A stretch of DNA of 64,000 bases from SZUA-36 sp963774415 (GCA_963774415.1 CAVZEU010000003.1:1175790-1239789); one strand, 5' to 3'. Counted from the stretch's first letter, positions 51,991-63,855 are shown. The notes: generated by a model from the sequence alone, not told the origin. Numbers and translations: made by a program.

Positions 51991-52365
51991 ATGAGCAAAA
52001 TCATTGACCAGATCAACGCGGAGCAGATGGCCGCTGAAATCCCGGAGTTCAACCCCGGCGACACCATCATCGTCAACGTGAAGGTGCGAGAGGGCAACCG
52101 CGAGCGCTTGCAGGCCTTTGAAGGCATCGTCATCGCGAAGAAGAGCCGCGGCCTCAATTCCGCCTTCACGGTGCGCAAGATATCGCACGGCACCGGCGTG
52201 GAACGGGTTTTCCAGACGCACAGCCCGCTGATCGAATCGATCAAGGTCAAGCGCCGGGGCAACATACGCCGCGCCAAGCTGTATTACCTACGCGGCCTGG
52301 AAGGCAAGGCGGCCCGCATCAAGGAAAAACTGGGCCGCAACGGTTCCGAGGAATCCGAAAGCTGA
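51991..52365 (+). CDS. rplS: 50S ribosomal protein L19
   Basis: A 124-residue protein. FNPGDTIIVNVKVREGNRERLQAFEGIVIAKKSRGLNSAFTVRKISHGTGVERVFQTHSPLIESIKVKRRGNIRRAKLYYLR is the full L19 core. ATG at 51991 is chosen over an upstream in-frame start at 51949, since MSKIIDQINAEQM matches family N-termini. It ends the rpsP operon. Confidence 0.98.
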   Translation: MSKIIDQINAEQMAAEIPEFNPGDTIIVNVKVREGNRERLQAFEGIVIAKKSRGLNSAFTVRKISHGTGVERVFQTHSPLIESIKVKRRGNIRRAKLYYLRGLEGKAARIKEKLGRNGSEESES

Positions 52366-52707
52366 GCTGACCCCGCGTCTGCGCAACGGATAGCTGCCAC
52401 GAAAAGGCCCACCACCGGATTCCGGGAAACTCCCGCCCGCACCGGAATGACGTGCCTTTACGGGCGGTGCCGGGTCTGCGCGACCGGGGCCGTGCAACCG
52501 TCGGGAACGGTTGCCGAGCGAGCAGGACGCCTCGAGCGTGCCCCGGACGCGGCTGCCCGGCGGCGGCTCAATGAATAGCGGCCCCGGGCGCGGCAGCTCG
52601 GCCCGGTCGAAATGGATGTCTGACCTGTAAATGCTTACCACCGGCTTCCGGGCAATTCAGCTAACGCCGCGGTGCCCACGCAAACCATAGTCAAACACCC
52701 GCCCTGC
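52366..52707. other. Intergenic region with a REP-like inverted repeat
   Basis: No gene is supported. GGATTCCGGG at 52417-52426 and CCGGAATGAC at 52442-52451 form an inverted pair resembling the common proteobacterial CGTCATTCCGG-type intergenic repeat; a related CCGGCTTCCGG lies near 52640-52650. A terminator for rplS is not obvious. Confidence 0.4.
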
Positions 52708-52735
52708 CTTGAATCTCGCCCCTCAGCCCCTATTT
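52708..52735 (+). promoter_or_regulatory. Heat-shock (sigma-32) promoter of htpG
   Basis: CTTGAA (52708-52713), a 13-base spacer and CCCCTATT (52727-52734) closely match the RpoH consensus CTTGAA-N13/15-CCCCATNT. It lies 34 bases before the htpG start, a heat-shock gene in E. coli. Confidence 0.8.
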
Positions 52736-52768
52736 TGGGCTGTAGTATCTGTTTCCGTGGGTAAGACA

Positions 52769-54673
52769 ATGACCGAAAAGATCAAGACTGAAAAACACGA
52801 ATTTCAGGCCGAGGTGCGCGAAGTGCTGAACCTGATGATTCATTCGCTTTATTCGAATCGCGAAATCTTCCTGCGCGAGTTGATTTCCAACGCCTCGGAC
52901 GCGTGCGACAAGCTGCGCTTCGAAGCGTTGCAAGACAAGAAGCTGATGGACAAGGGGTCCGAGCTCAAAATTGAAATCGACGTCGATGAAAAAGCCGGTG
53001 AAATCACGGTGCGGGACAACGGTATCGGCATGTCCCGCGATGAAGTCGTCGACAACATCGGCACGATTGCCCGCTCCGGCACTAAGAAGTTCCTGGAGAA
53101 CCTGTCCGGCAACAAGGAATTCGACTCGAAGCTGATCGGCCAGTTCGGTGTCGGGTTCTATTCCTCCTTCATCGTCGCGGACAAGGTCACGTTGCTGACG
53201 CGCGCCGCGGGCAGTGACCCGTCCGAGGGCGTGCGCTGGGAGTCCGATGGCAGCGGCGAATATACGCTGAGCAAGGTCGAGCGGCCGGTGCAGGGGACCG
53301 AGGTCACGCTGCACCTGCGTGCTGACGCCAGCGAATTCAAGCAGGCCTGGTCCGTGCGTTCGCTGGTCCGCAAATACTCGGATCACATCGGTTTCCCGAT
53401 CTACATGCAGAAACCCGCCGACGGCGGGGACAAGGACGAAAAAGCTGCCGGGGAAACCGAATGGGAAGTCGTCAACCAGGTTTCGGCCCTGTGGACCCTG
53501 CCGAAAGCTAAAATCAGCGAGGATGAATACCAGGCGTTCTACAAGCACGTCAGCCACGATTTCGACGACGCCCTGAGTTGGGCGCACAACCGCGTCGAAG
53601 GCAAGCAGAACTATATCTCGCTGCTGTACGTGCCGTCGCGCGCGCCGATGGACATGATGATGCAGCGAGACGAACGCCACGGCCTGCGTCTGTACGTCAA
53701 GCGCGTGTTCATCATGGACGCGGCCGAGCAGTTGCTGCCGCACTACCTGCGGTTCATGCGCGGCGTCGTCGACTCCGATGACCTGCCGCTGAACATCTCG
53801 CGTGAATTGCTGCAGGAAAACGCGCTGGTCGGCAAGATCCGGGCGGCGGTCGTCAAGCGCAGCCTCGATTTGCTGACGCGCCTGGCGGACAAGGAGGCAG
53901 AGAAGTACAACACGTTCTGGGATGAATTCGGCAACGTGCTCAAGGAAGGGCTGGTCGAGGATATGCCCAACCGCGAGCGCATCGCCAAGCTGTTGCGTTT
54001 CTCGTCCACGACGCAGCCGGCGGCCGAACAAAGGGTCAGCCTGGAGGATTACGTCGGCCGCATGCAGGAGGGCCAGGATACGATCTGGTACGTGACCGCC
54101 GATAACCGCAAGGCGGCGGAAAACTCCCCGCACCTGGAAATCTTCCGCAAGAAGGGTATCGAAGTGCTTTTGATGTCGGACCGGATCGACGAGTGGGTCA
54201 TGGGTTATTTCAACGAGTTCGACGGCAAGCCGTTGCGCTCGATCGCGAAAGGCGATGTCGAACTGGACAAGGCCGACGAGAAAAAAGACGAAAAGAAGGG
54301 CGGCGAGAAGAAGAAAAGCCCGGTGCTGAAGCGTCTGGCCGAGGCGCTGGGCGACAAGGTCTCCGAGGTCCGCGCCAGTCAGCGCCTGACCGAATCGGCC
54401 TCCTGCCTGGTTTTGGGCGAGCAGGAACTGGCGCTGCACATGCGGCGCATGCTGGAGCAGGCCGGGCAGGCCTTGCCGGACAGCAAGCCGTTGCTGGAAG
54501 TCAATCTGAAACACCCGCTGGTCAAGCGCATGGCCGCGGTCAAGGACAAGGCGGAGTTCGCCAGCTGGGCGGAACTGTTGTTCGAGCAGGCCATACTCGC
54601 CGAAGGCGGACAACTGGAAGACCCGGCCGGCTTCGTCCAGCGTATGAATCGCCTGATGCTCGCTGCAGACTGA
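52769..54673 (+). CDS. htpG: Molecular chaperone HtpG (Hsp90)
   Basis: A 634-residue cytoplasmic ATP-dependent chaperone. The N-terminal GHKL ATPase has LYSNREIFLRELISNASDACDKLRFEAL, DNGIGM and GQFGVGFYSSF; the middle and C-terminal dimerisation domains follow. A short Lys/Glu-rich insertion (KADEKKDEKKGGEKKK) lies near residue 515. ATG at 52769 is used because MTEKIKTEKHEFQAEV matches family starts. It is preceded by a heat-shock promoter. Confidence 0.98.
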   Translation: MTEKIKTEKHEFQAEVREVLNLMIHSLYSNREIFLRELISNASDACDKLRFEALQDKKLMDKGSELKIEIDVDEKAGEITVRDNGIGMSRDEVVDNIGTIARSGTKKFLENLSGNKEFDSKLIGQFGVGFYSSFIVADKVTLLTRAAGSDPSEGVRWESDGSGEYTLSKVERPVQGTEVTLHLRADASEFKQAWSVRSLVRKYSDHIGFPIYMQKPADGGDKDEKAAGETEWEVVNQVSALWTLPKAKISEDEYQAFYKHVSHDFDDALSWAHNRVEGKQNYISLLYVPSRAPMDMMMQRDERHGLRLYVKRVFIMDAAEQLLPHYLRFMRGVVDSDDLPLNISRELLQENALVGKIRAAVVKRSLDLLTRLADKEAEKYNTFWDEFGNVLKEGLVEDMPNRERIAKLLRFSSTTQPAAEQRVSLEDYVGRMQEGQDTIWYVTADNRKAAENSPHLEIFRKKGIEVLLMSDRIDEWVMGYFNEFDGKPLRSIAKGDVELDKADEKKDEKKGGEKKKSPVLKRLAEALGDKVSEVRASQRLTESASCLVLGEQELALHMRRMLEQAGQALPDSKPLLEVNLKHPLVKRMAAVKDKAEFASWAELLFEQAILAEGGQLEDPAGFVQRMNRLMLAAD

Positions 54674-54724
54674 TTATCGCGGCCGCCGGCGTCCGCCCGG
54701 CGGCCGCTGCGGTAGAATCATCCC

Positions 54725-55111
54725 ATGGACGAACCTGTCAGAGTCGACAAGTGGCTGTGGGCCGCCCGCTTTTTCAAGACCCGCGCGTTGGCCCGGGAGG
54801 CCGTCGCCGGCGGCAAGGTGCAGGTCGATGGCCACCGGGTAAAGCCGGGCCGTGCGCTCAAAGTGGGCGATGAGTTGCGTATCCAGCGCGGCGCGGAGGA
54901 ATACACCGTCGAGGTGCTTGAGCTGGCGACCCGCCGCGGTTCCGCGGCGGTCGCCCAGACGTACTACGAGGAAAGCCCCGCAAGCACCGAGCGGCGCGAG
55001 CGGCTGGCCGCGCAGCTGCGGCTGGAGCGCCAGCAGCGGGGCCGGCCCGAACGCCGCCCCGACAAGCGCGAGCGGCGCCGGATCATCAGGTTCAAGAATA
55101 CCTTTGATTAG
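54725..55111 (+). CDS. hslR: Heat-shock protein 15, S4-domain RNA-binding protein
   Basis: A 128-residue protein. The S4 domain (VRVDKWLWAARFFKTRALAREAVAGGKVQVDGHRVKPGRALKVGDEL) is followed by a basic tail. E. coli Hsp15 binds free 50S subunits carrying nascent chains and recycles them after heat stress. Lying 51 bases after htpG suggests shared heat-shock expression. ATG at 54725. Confidence 0.93.
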   Translation: MDEPVRVDKWLWAARFFKTRALAREAVAGGKVQVDGHRVKPGRALKVGDELRIQRGAEEYTVEVLELATRRGSAAVAQTYYEESPASTERRERLAAQLRLERQQRGRPERRPDKRERRRIIRFKNTFD

Positions 55112-55135
55112 CACTCGCTGATCGCGGCACAGGGT

Positions 55136-55163
55136 CTCGCCTTTCGGCGAGTGGCTTTTCTTT
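55136..55163 (+). terminator. Terminator-like hairpin after hslR
   Basis: CTCGCC (55136-55141) pairs perfectly with GGCGAG (55146-55151) around a TTTC loop, followed by TGGCTTTTCTTT. The T-tract is interrupted, so strength is uncertain. The remaining bases to 55395 hold nothing recognised. Confidence 0.6.
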
Positions 55164-55395
55164 GCGTGCCCTCAAAGCCTCAAAAATTAAACAGACGTTT
55201 TGAGCCTTCGGCTGTCAACGCTCCCACATCCTGCGCCGCGTTGAAATCGGCACATCCTTGCGCCTCTCCCTGTTCATTCCCGGCACTCGCTGCGTCATTC
55301 TTCGGTATCTTCAAAGGCGTTCCATGAGCAAGAGCGGCGCTGCGGCAGCGGAAAGGGCAGCGGGCGGCTGCCCGAAAAATCTGCAATTCGCCGGG

Positions 55396-57975
55396 CTACC
55401 GCTCCAGCAGCGATTTGATCTGGTAGACAAAATCCAGCGCTTCGCGCGGCGTCATCCGGTCCGGGTCGGCGTCTTCCAGCGCTTCGCGCAGTGCATCGGC
55501 GGCCCCGGGTTGTGCGGACGTCTCGGCCGGCGCCGCGAACAGGCCCAGCTGCGGCGAATCGTCCTTGCCCTGCTCCAGGTGTTCCAGTTGCTGGCGGGCC
55601 TGCTGCAGCACGTTGGCCGGGATGCCGGCGAGCGCGGCCACCTGCAGGCCGTAACTCTGGCTGGCGGGTCCGTCCTCCACCGCGTGCAGGAACACGATCC
55701 TGTCGCCGTGCTCGACCGCTTTCAAGTGAACGTTGAAGACCCCTTCGAGTTGCTCCGGCAGCTGCGTCAATTCGAAATAGTGGGTGGCGAACAGCGTGTA
55801 GGCCCGCACCTGCCGGGCCAGGTGTTCCGCCACTGCCGAGGCCAGCGCGAGGCCGTCATAGGTGCTGGTGCCGCGGCCGATTTCATCCATCAGCACCAGC
55901 GAATGACGGCTGGCGTTGTGCAGGATGTTGGCCGTTTCGGTCATTTCCACCATGAACGTGGAGCGGCCGCGGCTGAGATCGTCACCGGCGCCGATGCGCG
56001 TGAACACCCGGTCCAGCGGCCCGATCACGGCCTGCGCGGCCGGCACCCAGCTGCCAGAATGGGCCAGCAGGCAGATCAGCGCGGTCTGGCGCATGTAGGT
56101 GGATTTTCCGCCCATGTTGGGCCCGGTGATGATCAGCATCCGGCGCTGCGGGTTGAGCGCGGTGTCGTTGGGCGTGAACGCCTCCGCCTGCACCTGTTCG
56201 ATGACCGGGTGGCGCCCGCCGCGGATGTCGATCCCCGGCTCGTCGGTGAGTTCCGGGCGACAGAAATCCAGCGCCAGCGCACGCTCGGTGAAAGCGCACA
56301 GGACATCCAGCCTCGCCAGCAGCGCACTGACCGCCTGCAGCGGCTGCAGCTCACCCTGCAGACGCTCCAACAGCGCCTCGTAGCAATGTTGTTCCCTGGC
56401 CAGGGCGCGTTCGCGGCTCGACAGGACCTGGTCTTCGAATGCTTTGAGTTCCTCGGTGATGTAACGTTCCGCGGCCTTCAGCGTCTGCCGGCGCTTGTAG
56501 TGCAGCGGCACCTTGTCCTGCTGCGCGTGCGTGACCTCGATGAAGTAGCCGTGCACCTTGTTGTAGCCGACCTTGAGGTTGGCGATGCCGGATTCCTCGC
56601 GTTGCTGCTTTTCGTACTCGAGCAGAAAATCGTTGGCGTTCTCGGACAGGTTGCGCAGTTCGTCCAGTTCTTTGTCGTAGCCGCCGGCGATGACGCCGCC
56701 GTTGCGGACCAGCAGCGGCGGCTCGTCCACCAGCGCCCGGTTCAGCAGCTCGTGCAGCTCGGGCAGGCACTCGATGCGTTCGCCGTCACGGCGCAGCGAC
56801 TCGCGCCCGGCAGCCAGCAGCCCTGCCCTGATTTCGGGCAGCACGCCCAGCGCGCGCCCCAGCGTCACCAGGTCGCGCGGCCGTGCCGAGCCCAGCGCCA
56901 CGCGGGCGAGGATGCGCTCGGTATCGCCGATCGAACGGAAAGTTTCGCGCAGCGCTTCGTACAGCCGGGTCTCCAGCAGGTCCCGGATACACTCGTGGCG
57001 TTGCTGCAGGCGCTCCCGGTCGCGGATGGGCTCGGCGATCCAGCGCCGCAGCAGGCGTCCGCCCATCGGTGTAATGGTGCTGTCCATGATGCCGGCGACG
57101 GTATGTTCGTCGCGGCCCTGCGGGTGCTGCACCAATTCCAGGTTGCGGCGCGTGACGGCATCCAGGTGCAGGTGCGTGCCCGGGCTTTCCATACGCACGG
57201 CCTGCAGGTGGGGCAGGGCGGTGCGCTGGGTGTCCTGCGCGTATTGCAACAGGGCCCCCGCCGCCGCCACCGCCGCCGGCTGGTCCTCGATACCGAAGCC
57301 GGTAAGGTCGCGGGTCGCGAACTGTTCGGTCAGCAGGCGGTAGGCGGAATCGGGATCGAAATGCCACGGCGGCCGTTTGCGCAGGCCGGGCCGGTCGCCC
57401 AGGGTGTCCGCCAGAGAGGCAGCCTCGGATACCAGCAGTTCCGTGGGCAGCAGCCGTTCGAGTTGGGTCTCCAGGTCGGTCCCGGAGGTCACCAGGCGAA
57501 CGATGAAGCGCCCGGAGGACAGGTCCATCCAGGCCAGGGCCATCGACTTGCCGGCCGCGGCCGCCGCGGCCAAGAGATTTTCACGCCGGCCCGTGAGCAG
57601 GGCTTCGTCGGTGACCGTGCCGGGGGTGACGATGCGCACGACCTTGCGTTCGACCAGGCCCTTGCCCGGTGTGGGCTCGCCGACCTGTTCGCAGATGGCC
57701 GCCGACTCGCCCTTGCGCAGCAGTTTCACCAGGTAACTGTCGATCGCGTGGAAGGGGATGCCGGCCATCGGTATCGGCGCGCCGGCCGACTCGCCGCGGC
57801 TGGTCAGCGTGATGTCCAGCAGCTTGGCGGCTCGCCGTGCGTCGTCGTAGAACACCTCGTAGAAATCACCCATGCGAAACAGCAGCAGCGTGTCGGGGTA
57901 CTCCGCCTTGATGCGCAAATACTGCTGCATCAGCGGTGTGTGCGACGCGGCTTTGGAAATGGCTGGAGATGACAT
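55396..57975 (-). CDS. mutS: DNA mismatch repair protein MutS
   Basis: An 859-residue mismatch-recognition ATPase. The N-terminus has MQQYLRIKAEYPDTLLLFRMGDFYEVFYDDA, with the mismatch-wedging F-x-E in DFYE. The core and clamp domains precede the ATPase: Walker A TGPNMGGKSTYMRQ, LVLMDEIGRGTSTYDGLALA, and ATHYFELT. Length is normal. ATG at 57975 (MSSPAISK). It faces pncC-recA, a common gammaproteobacterial neighbourhood. Confidence 0.98.
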   Translation of the reverse strand: MSSPAISKAASHTPLMQQYLRIKAEYPDTLLLFRMGDFYEVFYDDARRAAKLLDITLTSRGESAGAPIPMAGIPFHAIDSYLVKLLRKGESAAICEQVGEPTPGKGLVERKVVRIVTPGTVTDEALLTGRRENLLAAAAAAGKSMALAWMDLSSGRFIVRLVTSGTDLETQLERLLPTELLVSEAASLADTLGDRPGLRKRPPWHFDPDSAYRLLTEQFATRDLTGFGIEDQPAAVAAAGALLQYAQDTQRTALPHLQAVRMESPGTHLHLDAVTRRNLELVQHPQGRDEHTVAGIMDSTITPMGGRLLRRWIAEPIRDRERLQQRHECIRDLLETRLYEALRETFRSIGDTERILARVALGSARPRDLVTLGRALGVLPEIRAGLLAAGRESLRRDGERIECLPELHELLNRALVDEPPLLVRNGGVIAGGYDKELDELRNLSENANDFLLEYEKQQREESGIANLKVGYNKVHGYFIEVTHAQQDKVPLHYKRRQTLKAAERYITEELKAFEDQVLSSRERALAREQHCYEALLERLQGELQPLQAVSALLARLDVLCAFTERALALDFCRPELTDEPGIDIRGGRHPVIEQVQAEAFTPNDTALNPQRRMLIITGPNMGGKSTYMRQTALICLLAHSGSWVPAAQAVIGPLDRVFTRIGAGDDLSRGRSTFMVEMTETANILHNASRHSLVLMDEIGRGTSTYDGLALASAVAEHLARQVRAYTLFATHYFELTQLPEQLEGVFNVHLKAVEHGDRIVFLHAVEDGPASQSYGLQVAALAGIPANVLQQARQQLEHLEQGKDDSPQLGLFAAPAETSAQPGAADALREALEDADPDRMTPREALDFVYQIKSLLER

Positions 57976-58081
57976 CCGGGAAAGTGTAACTTAGGAGCCA
58001 CGGGGTGACTAGGCGACGGCGGTGGCGTGATGCGCGGATTGTGCAGGGCGTCCGGGAGACCGCGCCGGTTTCAATGCTGCT

Positions 58082-58588
58082 TTGGATAACGACGTGGAAG
58101 ATTTCGATTCGAGGGTTGAGGAACTGGTGCGCAAGGTCGCGGAGCAACTGGTCGCGCGCGGCTGGCGCATGGTCACGGCGGAGTCGTGCAGCGGCGGTTG
58201 GATCGCCAAATGCTGCACCGATCTCGCCGGCAGTTCCCGCTGGTTCGACCGCGGCCTGATCGTCTACAGCTACCGCGCCAAGGAGGAACTGCTCGGCGTC
58301 AGCCACGACGACCTCGTCGAATACGGCGCCGTCAGCCTAGAAATCGCCGCGCAGATGGCGGCCGGCGCGGTGCGGAATTCGGGGGCCGCGGTGAGCGTGG
58401 CCGCGACCGGTATCGCCGGGCCCGATGGCGGCATGCCGGGCAAGCCCGTGGGCCTGGTGTGTTTCGGCTGGTGCGTCGGCGATGAGACCGCGAGTTGCGA
58501 GGAAGCGGTCTTTGCCGGTGACCGCCGGGCCGTCCGGGAACAGACGGTCCTGTACGCGTTGGAGGGTCTGTTCAAGCGCCTTTCATAG
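58082..58588 (+). CDS. pncC: Nicotinamide-nucleotide amidase (CinA C-terminal domain)
   Basis: A 168-residue enzyme that deamidates NMN in the pyridine nucleotide cycle. VTAESCSGGWIAKCCTDLAGSSRWFDRGLIVYSYRAKEELLGV contains the catalytic Ser region, and ATGIAGPDGGMPGKPVGLVCFGW the second conserved loop. The start is TTG 58082 or GTG 58094; both are weak. It is the typical recA neighbour. Confidence 0.92.
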   Translation: MDNDVEDFDSRVEELVRKVAEQLVARGWRMVTAESCSGGWIAKCCTDLAGSSRWFDRGLIVYSYRAKEELLGVSHDDLVEYGAVSLEIAAQMAAGAVRNSGAAVSVAATGIAGPDGGMPGKPVGLVCFGWCVGDETASCEEAVFAGDRRAVREQTVLYALEGLFKRLS

Positions 58589-58728
58589 TCGTTGGCGCCC
58601 TTTGATTGCATTATCGCGAATTGAGAACGGGCTGCTCTAGACTCTGCCACAGTACGCGGTCAGGGGCGGATCGATTTGCATTTTGCGTTGAAACCTGTAA
58701 GCCGTCGCCGCGCCTGCCCACCGCAGAC

Positions 58729-58757
58729 TTAAGACGCTCGCGGGGCTGTGTCATAAT
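58729..58757 (+). promoter_or_regulatory. Putative recA promoter
   Basis: TTAAGA (58729-58734), a 17-base spacer and CATAAT (58752-58757). No LexA box of the type CTGT-N8-ACAG was found between pncC and recA by reading. Confidence 0.5.
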
Positions 58758-58804
58758 GCCGCAAAGCTGAGCACAAAAACGATCACCGCAAAGGAGAGGA
58801 TCAA

Positions 58805-59827
58805 GTGGACGACAACAGGAAACAGGCGCTTTCGGCAGCGCTTTCCCAGATTGAGAAACAGTTCGGCAAGGGCGCCATCATGCGCATGGGTGACGGCACG
58901 CCCATCCGCAACGTCGATGTCGTGTCCTCGGGCTCGCTGGCGCTGGACGTGGCGCTCGGCGTCGGCGGCCTGCCGCGCGGCCGCGTCGTTGAAATCTATG
59001 GTCCCGAATCCAGCGGCAAGACCACGCTGACGCTGCAGGTCATCGCCGAGGCGCAGAAGGTGGGCGGCACGGCGGCCTTCGTCGACGCCGAGCACGCGCT
59101 CGACCCGCAGTACGCGGAGAACCTCGGCGTCAACGTCGAAGACCTGCTGGTGTCGCAGCCTGATACCGGCGAGCAGGCGCTGGAGATCACCGACATGCTG
59201 GTGCGTTCCGGCGCGGTCGACATCGTGGTGGTGGACTCGGTCGCAGCCTTAACGCCCAAGGCCGAGATCGAAGGCGAGATGGGCGATCGCCACGTCGGTT
59301 TGCAGGCGCGCCTGATGTCGCAGGCGCTGCGCAAGCTCACCGCCAACATCAAGCGCTCCAACTGCATGGTGATCTTCATCAACCAGATCCGCATGAAGAT
59401 CGGCGTGATGTTCGGCAGCCCGGAAACCACCACCGGCGGCAATGCGCTCAAGTTCTACTCGTCGGTACGATTGGATATCCGCCGCATCGGCTCGCTGAAG
59501 AAGGGCGACGAGGTGATCGGCAACCAGACCCGCGTCAAGGTGGTCAAGAACAAGATGGCGCCGCCGTTCAAGCTGGCCGAGTTCGAGATTCTCTACGGCC
59601 AAGGTATCTCCAAGATCGGGGAGCTGATCGACCTCGGCGTGGCCAATGGGCTGGTCGAGAAATCCGGCGCCTGGTACAGCTACAACAAGGACCGCATCGG
59701 CCAGGGCAAGGAGAATGCACGCGCATTTCTCGAAGAACACCCGGAAACGGCCGCTGAAATCGAGAAGAGTCTGCGTGAATTGCTGTTGCCGAAAACGACT
59801 CGCAAGGGCGAAGTCGTCGAGGACTGA
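58805..59827 (+). CDS. recA: Recombinase RecA
   Basis: A 340-residue recombinase and SOS co-protease. Walker A GPESSGKTT, EHALDPQYAENLGVN, the L1/L2 loops (INQIRMKIGVMFGSPETTTGGNALKFYSSVRLDIRR) and the C-terminal domain are complete. The start is GTG at 58805 with AAGGAGAGG upstream. No intein is present. recX follows. Confidence 0.98.
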   Translation: MDDNRKQALSAALSQIEKQFGKGAIMRMGDGTPIRNVDVVSSGSLALDVALGVGGLPRGRVVEIYGPESSGKTTLTLQVIAEAQKVGGTAAFVDAEHALDPQYAENLGVNVEDLLVSQPDTGEQALEITDMLVRSGAVDIVVVDSVAALTPKAEIEGEMGDRHVGLQARLMSQALRKLTANIKRSNCMVIFINQIRMKIGVMFGSPETTTGGNALKFYSSVRLDIRRIGSLKKGDEVIGNQTRVKVVKNKMAPPFKLAEFEILYGQGISKIGELIDLGVANGLVEKSGAWYSYNKDRIGQGKENARAFLEEHPETAAEIEKSLRELLLPKTTRKGEVVED

Positions 59828-59860
59828 AGCCGCAATGCGGCGGTGCAGGAGCGCCTGCCA

Positions 59861-60304
59861 ATGACCGAGGCCGAGGTGCGCGATCTCGCGCTGCGCTACC
59901 TGACACGGCGCGAGTACGGTGTCGAGGAACTGAGGCGCAAACTGACCCAGCGCGGGGCCGATTCCGATATCGCGCAGGCGGTCGTCGAACGCTGCGCGGA
60001 GGAGAACCTCGTCTCCGACGAACGCTTCGCGCAAATGTACGTGCGCACCCGCATGCGGCGTTTGTTCGGGCCGCTCAAAATCCGCGCCGAATTGCGACAG
60101 CGCGGCGTGACCGAAAGCGCGGTCGCCGCGGCCATGCCGGACGATGATAGCAACTGGTTCGAACTCGCCGCGCAATGGGCGCAGAAACGCTGCCGCGGGC
60201 CGCTGGACTATGCCGGGCGCGCCAAGCTCTACCGCAGCCTCGTCAACCGCGGCTTTAGCCACGAGCAGGCCAATGCCGCGCTGGATGCTTGTGTGCCCGA
60301 TTGA
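59861..60304 (+). CDS. recX: Regulatory protein RecX
   Basis: A 147-residue RecA filament inhibitor. Helical repeats: LRYLTRREYGVEELRRKLTQRG, VVERCAEENLVSDERFAQMYVRTRMR and GPLKIRAELRQRGV. ATG at 59861 has AGGAG about 11 bases upstream. It lies 33 bases after recA, probably by read-through. Confidence 0.95.
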   Translation: MTEAEVRDLALRYLTRREYGVEELRRKLTQRGADSDIAQAVVERCAEENLVSDERFAQMYVRTRMRRLFGPLKIRAELRQRGVTESAVAAAMPDDDSNWFELAAQWAQKRCRGPLDYAGRAKLYRSLVNRGFSHEQANAALDACVPD

Positions 60305-60373
60305 TTCCTTCCTGCGTCGTGTTTCGGTAAACTTAACCGTTTGATACAGCGAAAACCCGAGGGCGTTTGACCT

Positions 60374-63017
<2,644 letters not shown>

Positions 63018-63114
63018 GTCAGCGGGATACCAAATGTCACCAAGATGTAATAAATTACAGAATAACAAGTAGGCGGCGGGCACTGCGCGTGTCTGAAACC
63101 AGGGGAAGGTATAT

Positions 63115-63306
63115 ATGCTGATACTAACGAGAAGGGTGGGGGAAAAGCTGATCATTGGTGAAAACGTGACGGTCACGGTGCTGGGCGTCAAGGGTAACCA
63201 GATCCGTATCGGCATCGAGGCGCCGCAAGAGGTCCAGATTCACCGCGAAGAAATTTACCAGCGCATCCTGGCCGAGCGAGGCGAGTTGAAGGAATCACAG
63301 AACTAA
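63115..63306 (+). CDS. csrA: Carbon storage regulator CsrA
   Basis: A 63-residue RNA-binding dimer that represses translation by binding GGA motifs in leaders. MLILTRRVGEKLIIGENVTVTVLGVKGNQIRIGIEAPQEVQIHREEIYQRI matches the family throughout, including the RNA-binding Arg in the HREE segment. ATG at 63115. alaS-csrA-tRNA-Ser is the conserved gammaproteobacterial order. Confidence 0.98.
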   Translation: MLILTRRVGEKLIIGENVTVTVLGVKGNQIRIGIEAPQEVQIHREEIYQRILAERGELKESQN

Positions 63307-63344
63307 GGCCAAATCGCTTAACGCCTTTACCAATCCAGGCCGCT

Positions 63345-63373
63345 CCGGTATGCTTCCGCATCCCGGTTTTTTT
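63345..63373 (+). terminator. Rho-independent terminator after csrA
   Basis: CCGG-T-ATGC pairs with GCAT-C-CCGG (one T-C mismatch) around TTCC, followed by seven T. It ends the csrA transcript before the tRNA-Ser array. Confidence 0.85.
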
Positions 63374-63413
63374 GCGCTACCAAGCTGAGAAAAGCCGATT
63401 TTTCAGGTCATCG

Positions 63414-63689
63414 GGAGAGATGGCCGTGTGCTGCGAACGTCAAGCGCAGCGCAGACGGCCCCGAGGGGGCGAAGGGCAGGAAGCCCGGAGTAACGCGCTC
63501 CCAGGGGGAGCGAAAAAGACAAGTTGTCGACGGAGGACAACACCAGTTTACGGAGAGATGGCCGAGTGCTGCGAACGTCAAGCGTAGCGCAGACGGCCCC
63601 GAGGGGGCGGAGGGCAGGAAGCCCGGAGTAACGCGCTCCCAGGGGGAGCGAAAAAGACAAGTTGTCGACGGAGGACAACACCAGTTTAC
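63414..63689 (+). repeat. Two 138-bp tandem units beginning with a tRNA-Ser 5' fragment
   Basis: Units start at 63414 and 63552. Each opens with the first 17 bases of the tRNA-Ser gene (GGAGAGATGGCCGAGTG; the first unit has GTGTG), then departs into about 120 bases rich in hairpins, including GGGC/GCCC, CGCTCCC/GGAGCG and GTTGTC/GACAAC. The units differ at only a few positions. Neither can form a tRNA. Each ends with CAGTTTAC directly before the next GGAGAGA. Confidence 0.85.
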
Positions 63690-63855
63690 GGAGAGATGGC
63701 CGAGTGGCTGAAGGCGCTCCCCTGCTAAGGGAGTATGGGTCAAAAAGCCCATCGAGGGTTCGACAAATTCGCCGGGAGCGAATTTCGAATGAGCCAGCTT
63801 GCTGGCGAACCTCGCAGGGCGAGGGCAGGGATAGCCCGAGTAATCCCTCTCTCTC
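63690..63855 (+). pseudogene. tRNA-Ser(GCT) interrupted in the T-loop
   Basis: 63690-63763 is a perfect tRNA-Ser start through acceptor, D-arm, anticodon loop (CTGCTAA, anticodon GCT), long variable arm and T-stem GAGGGTTCGA. About 78 unrelated bases follow, then ATCCCTCTCTCTC at 63843-63855, which completes the T-stem and six of seven acceptor pairs. The last pair and CCA are missing. It would be non-functional unless the insert is removed from the RNA. Confidence 0.75.

Noticed and set aside
52730..54613. A 627-codon open frame antisense to htpG
   Set aside because: Typical GC-rich antisense shadow: no ribosome-binding site, low-complexity Arg/Gln/His/Val content, and htpG on the other strand is fully conserved.
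55258..57972. A 904-codon open frame antisense to mutS
   Set aside because: It covers mutS almost exactly and has shadow-like composition; the mutS motifs are complete on the minus strand.
63764..63842. The insert in tRNA-Ser as a standard group I intron
   Set aside because: At about 78 bases it is too short for a group I intron, it sits in the T-loop rather than the anticodon loop, and no conserved core was recognised.
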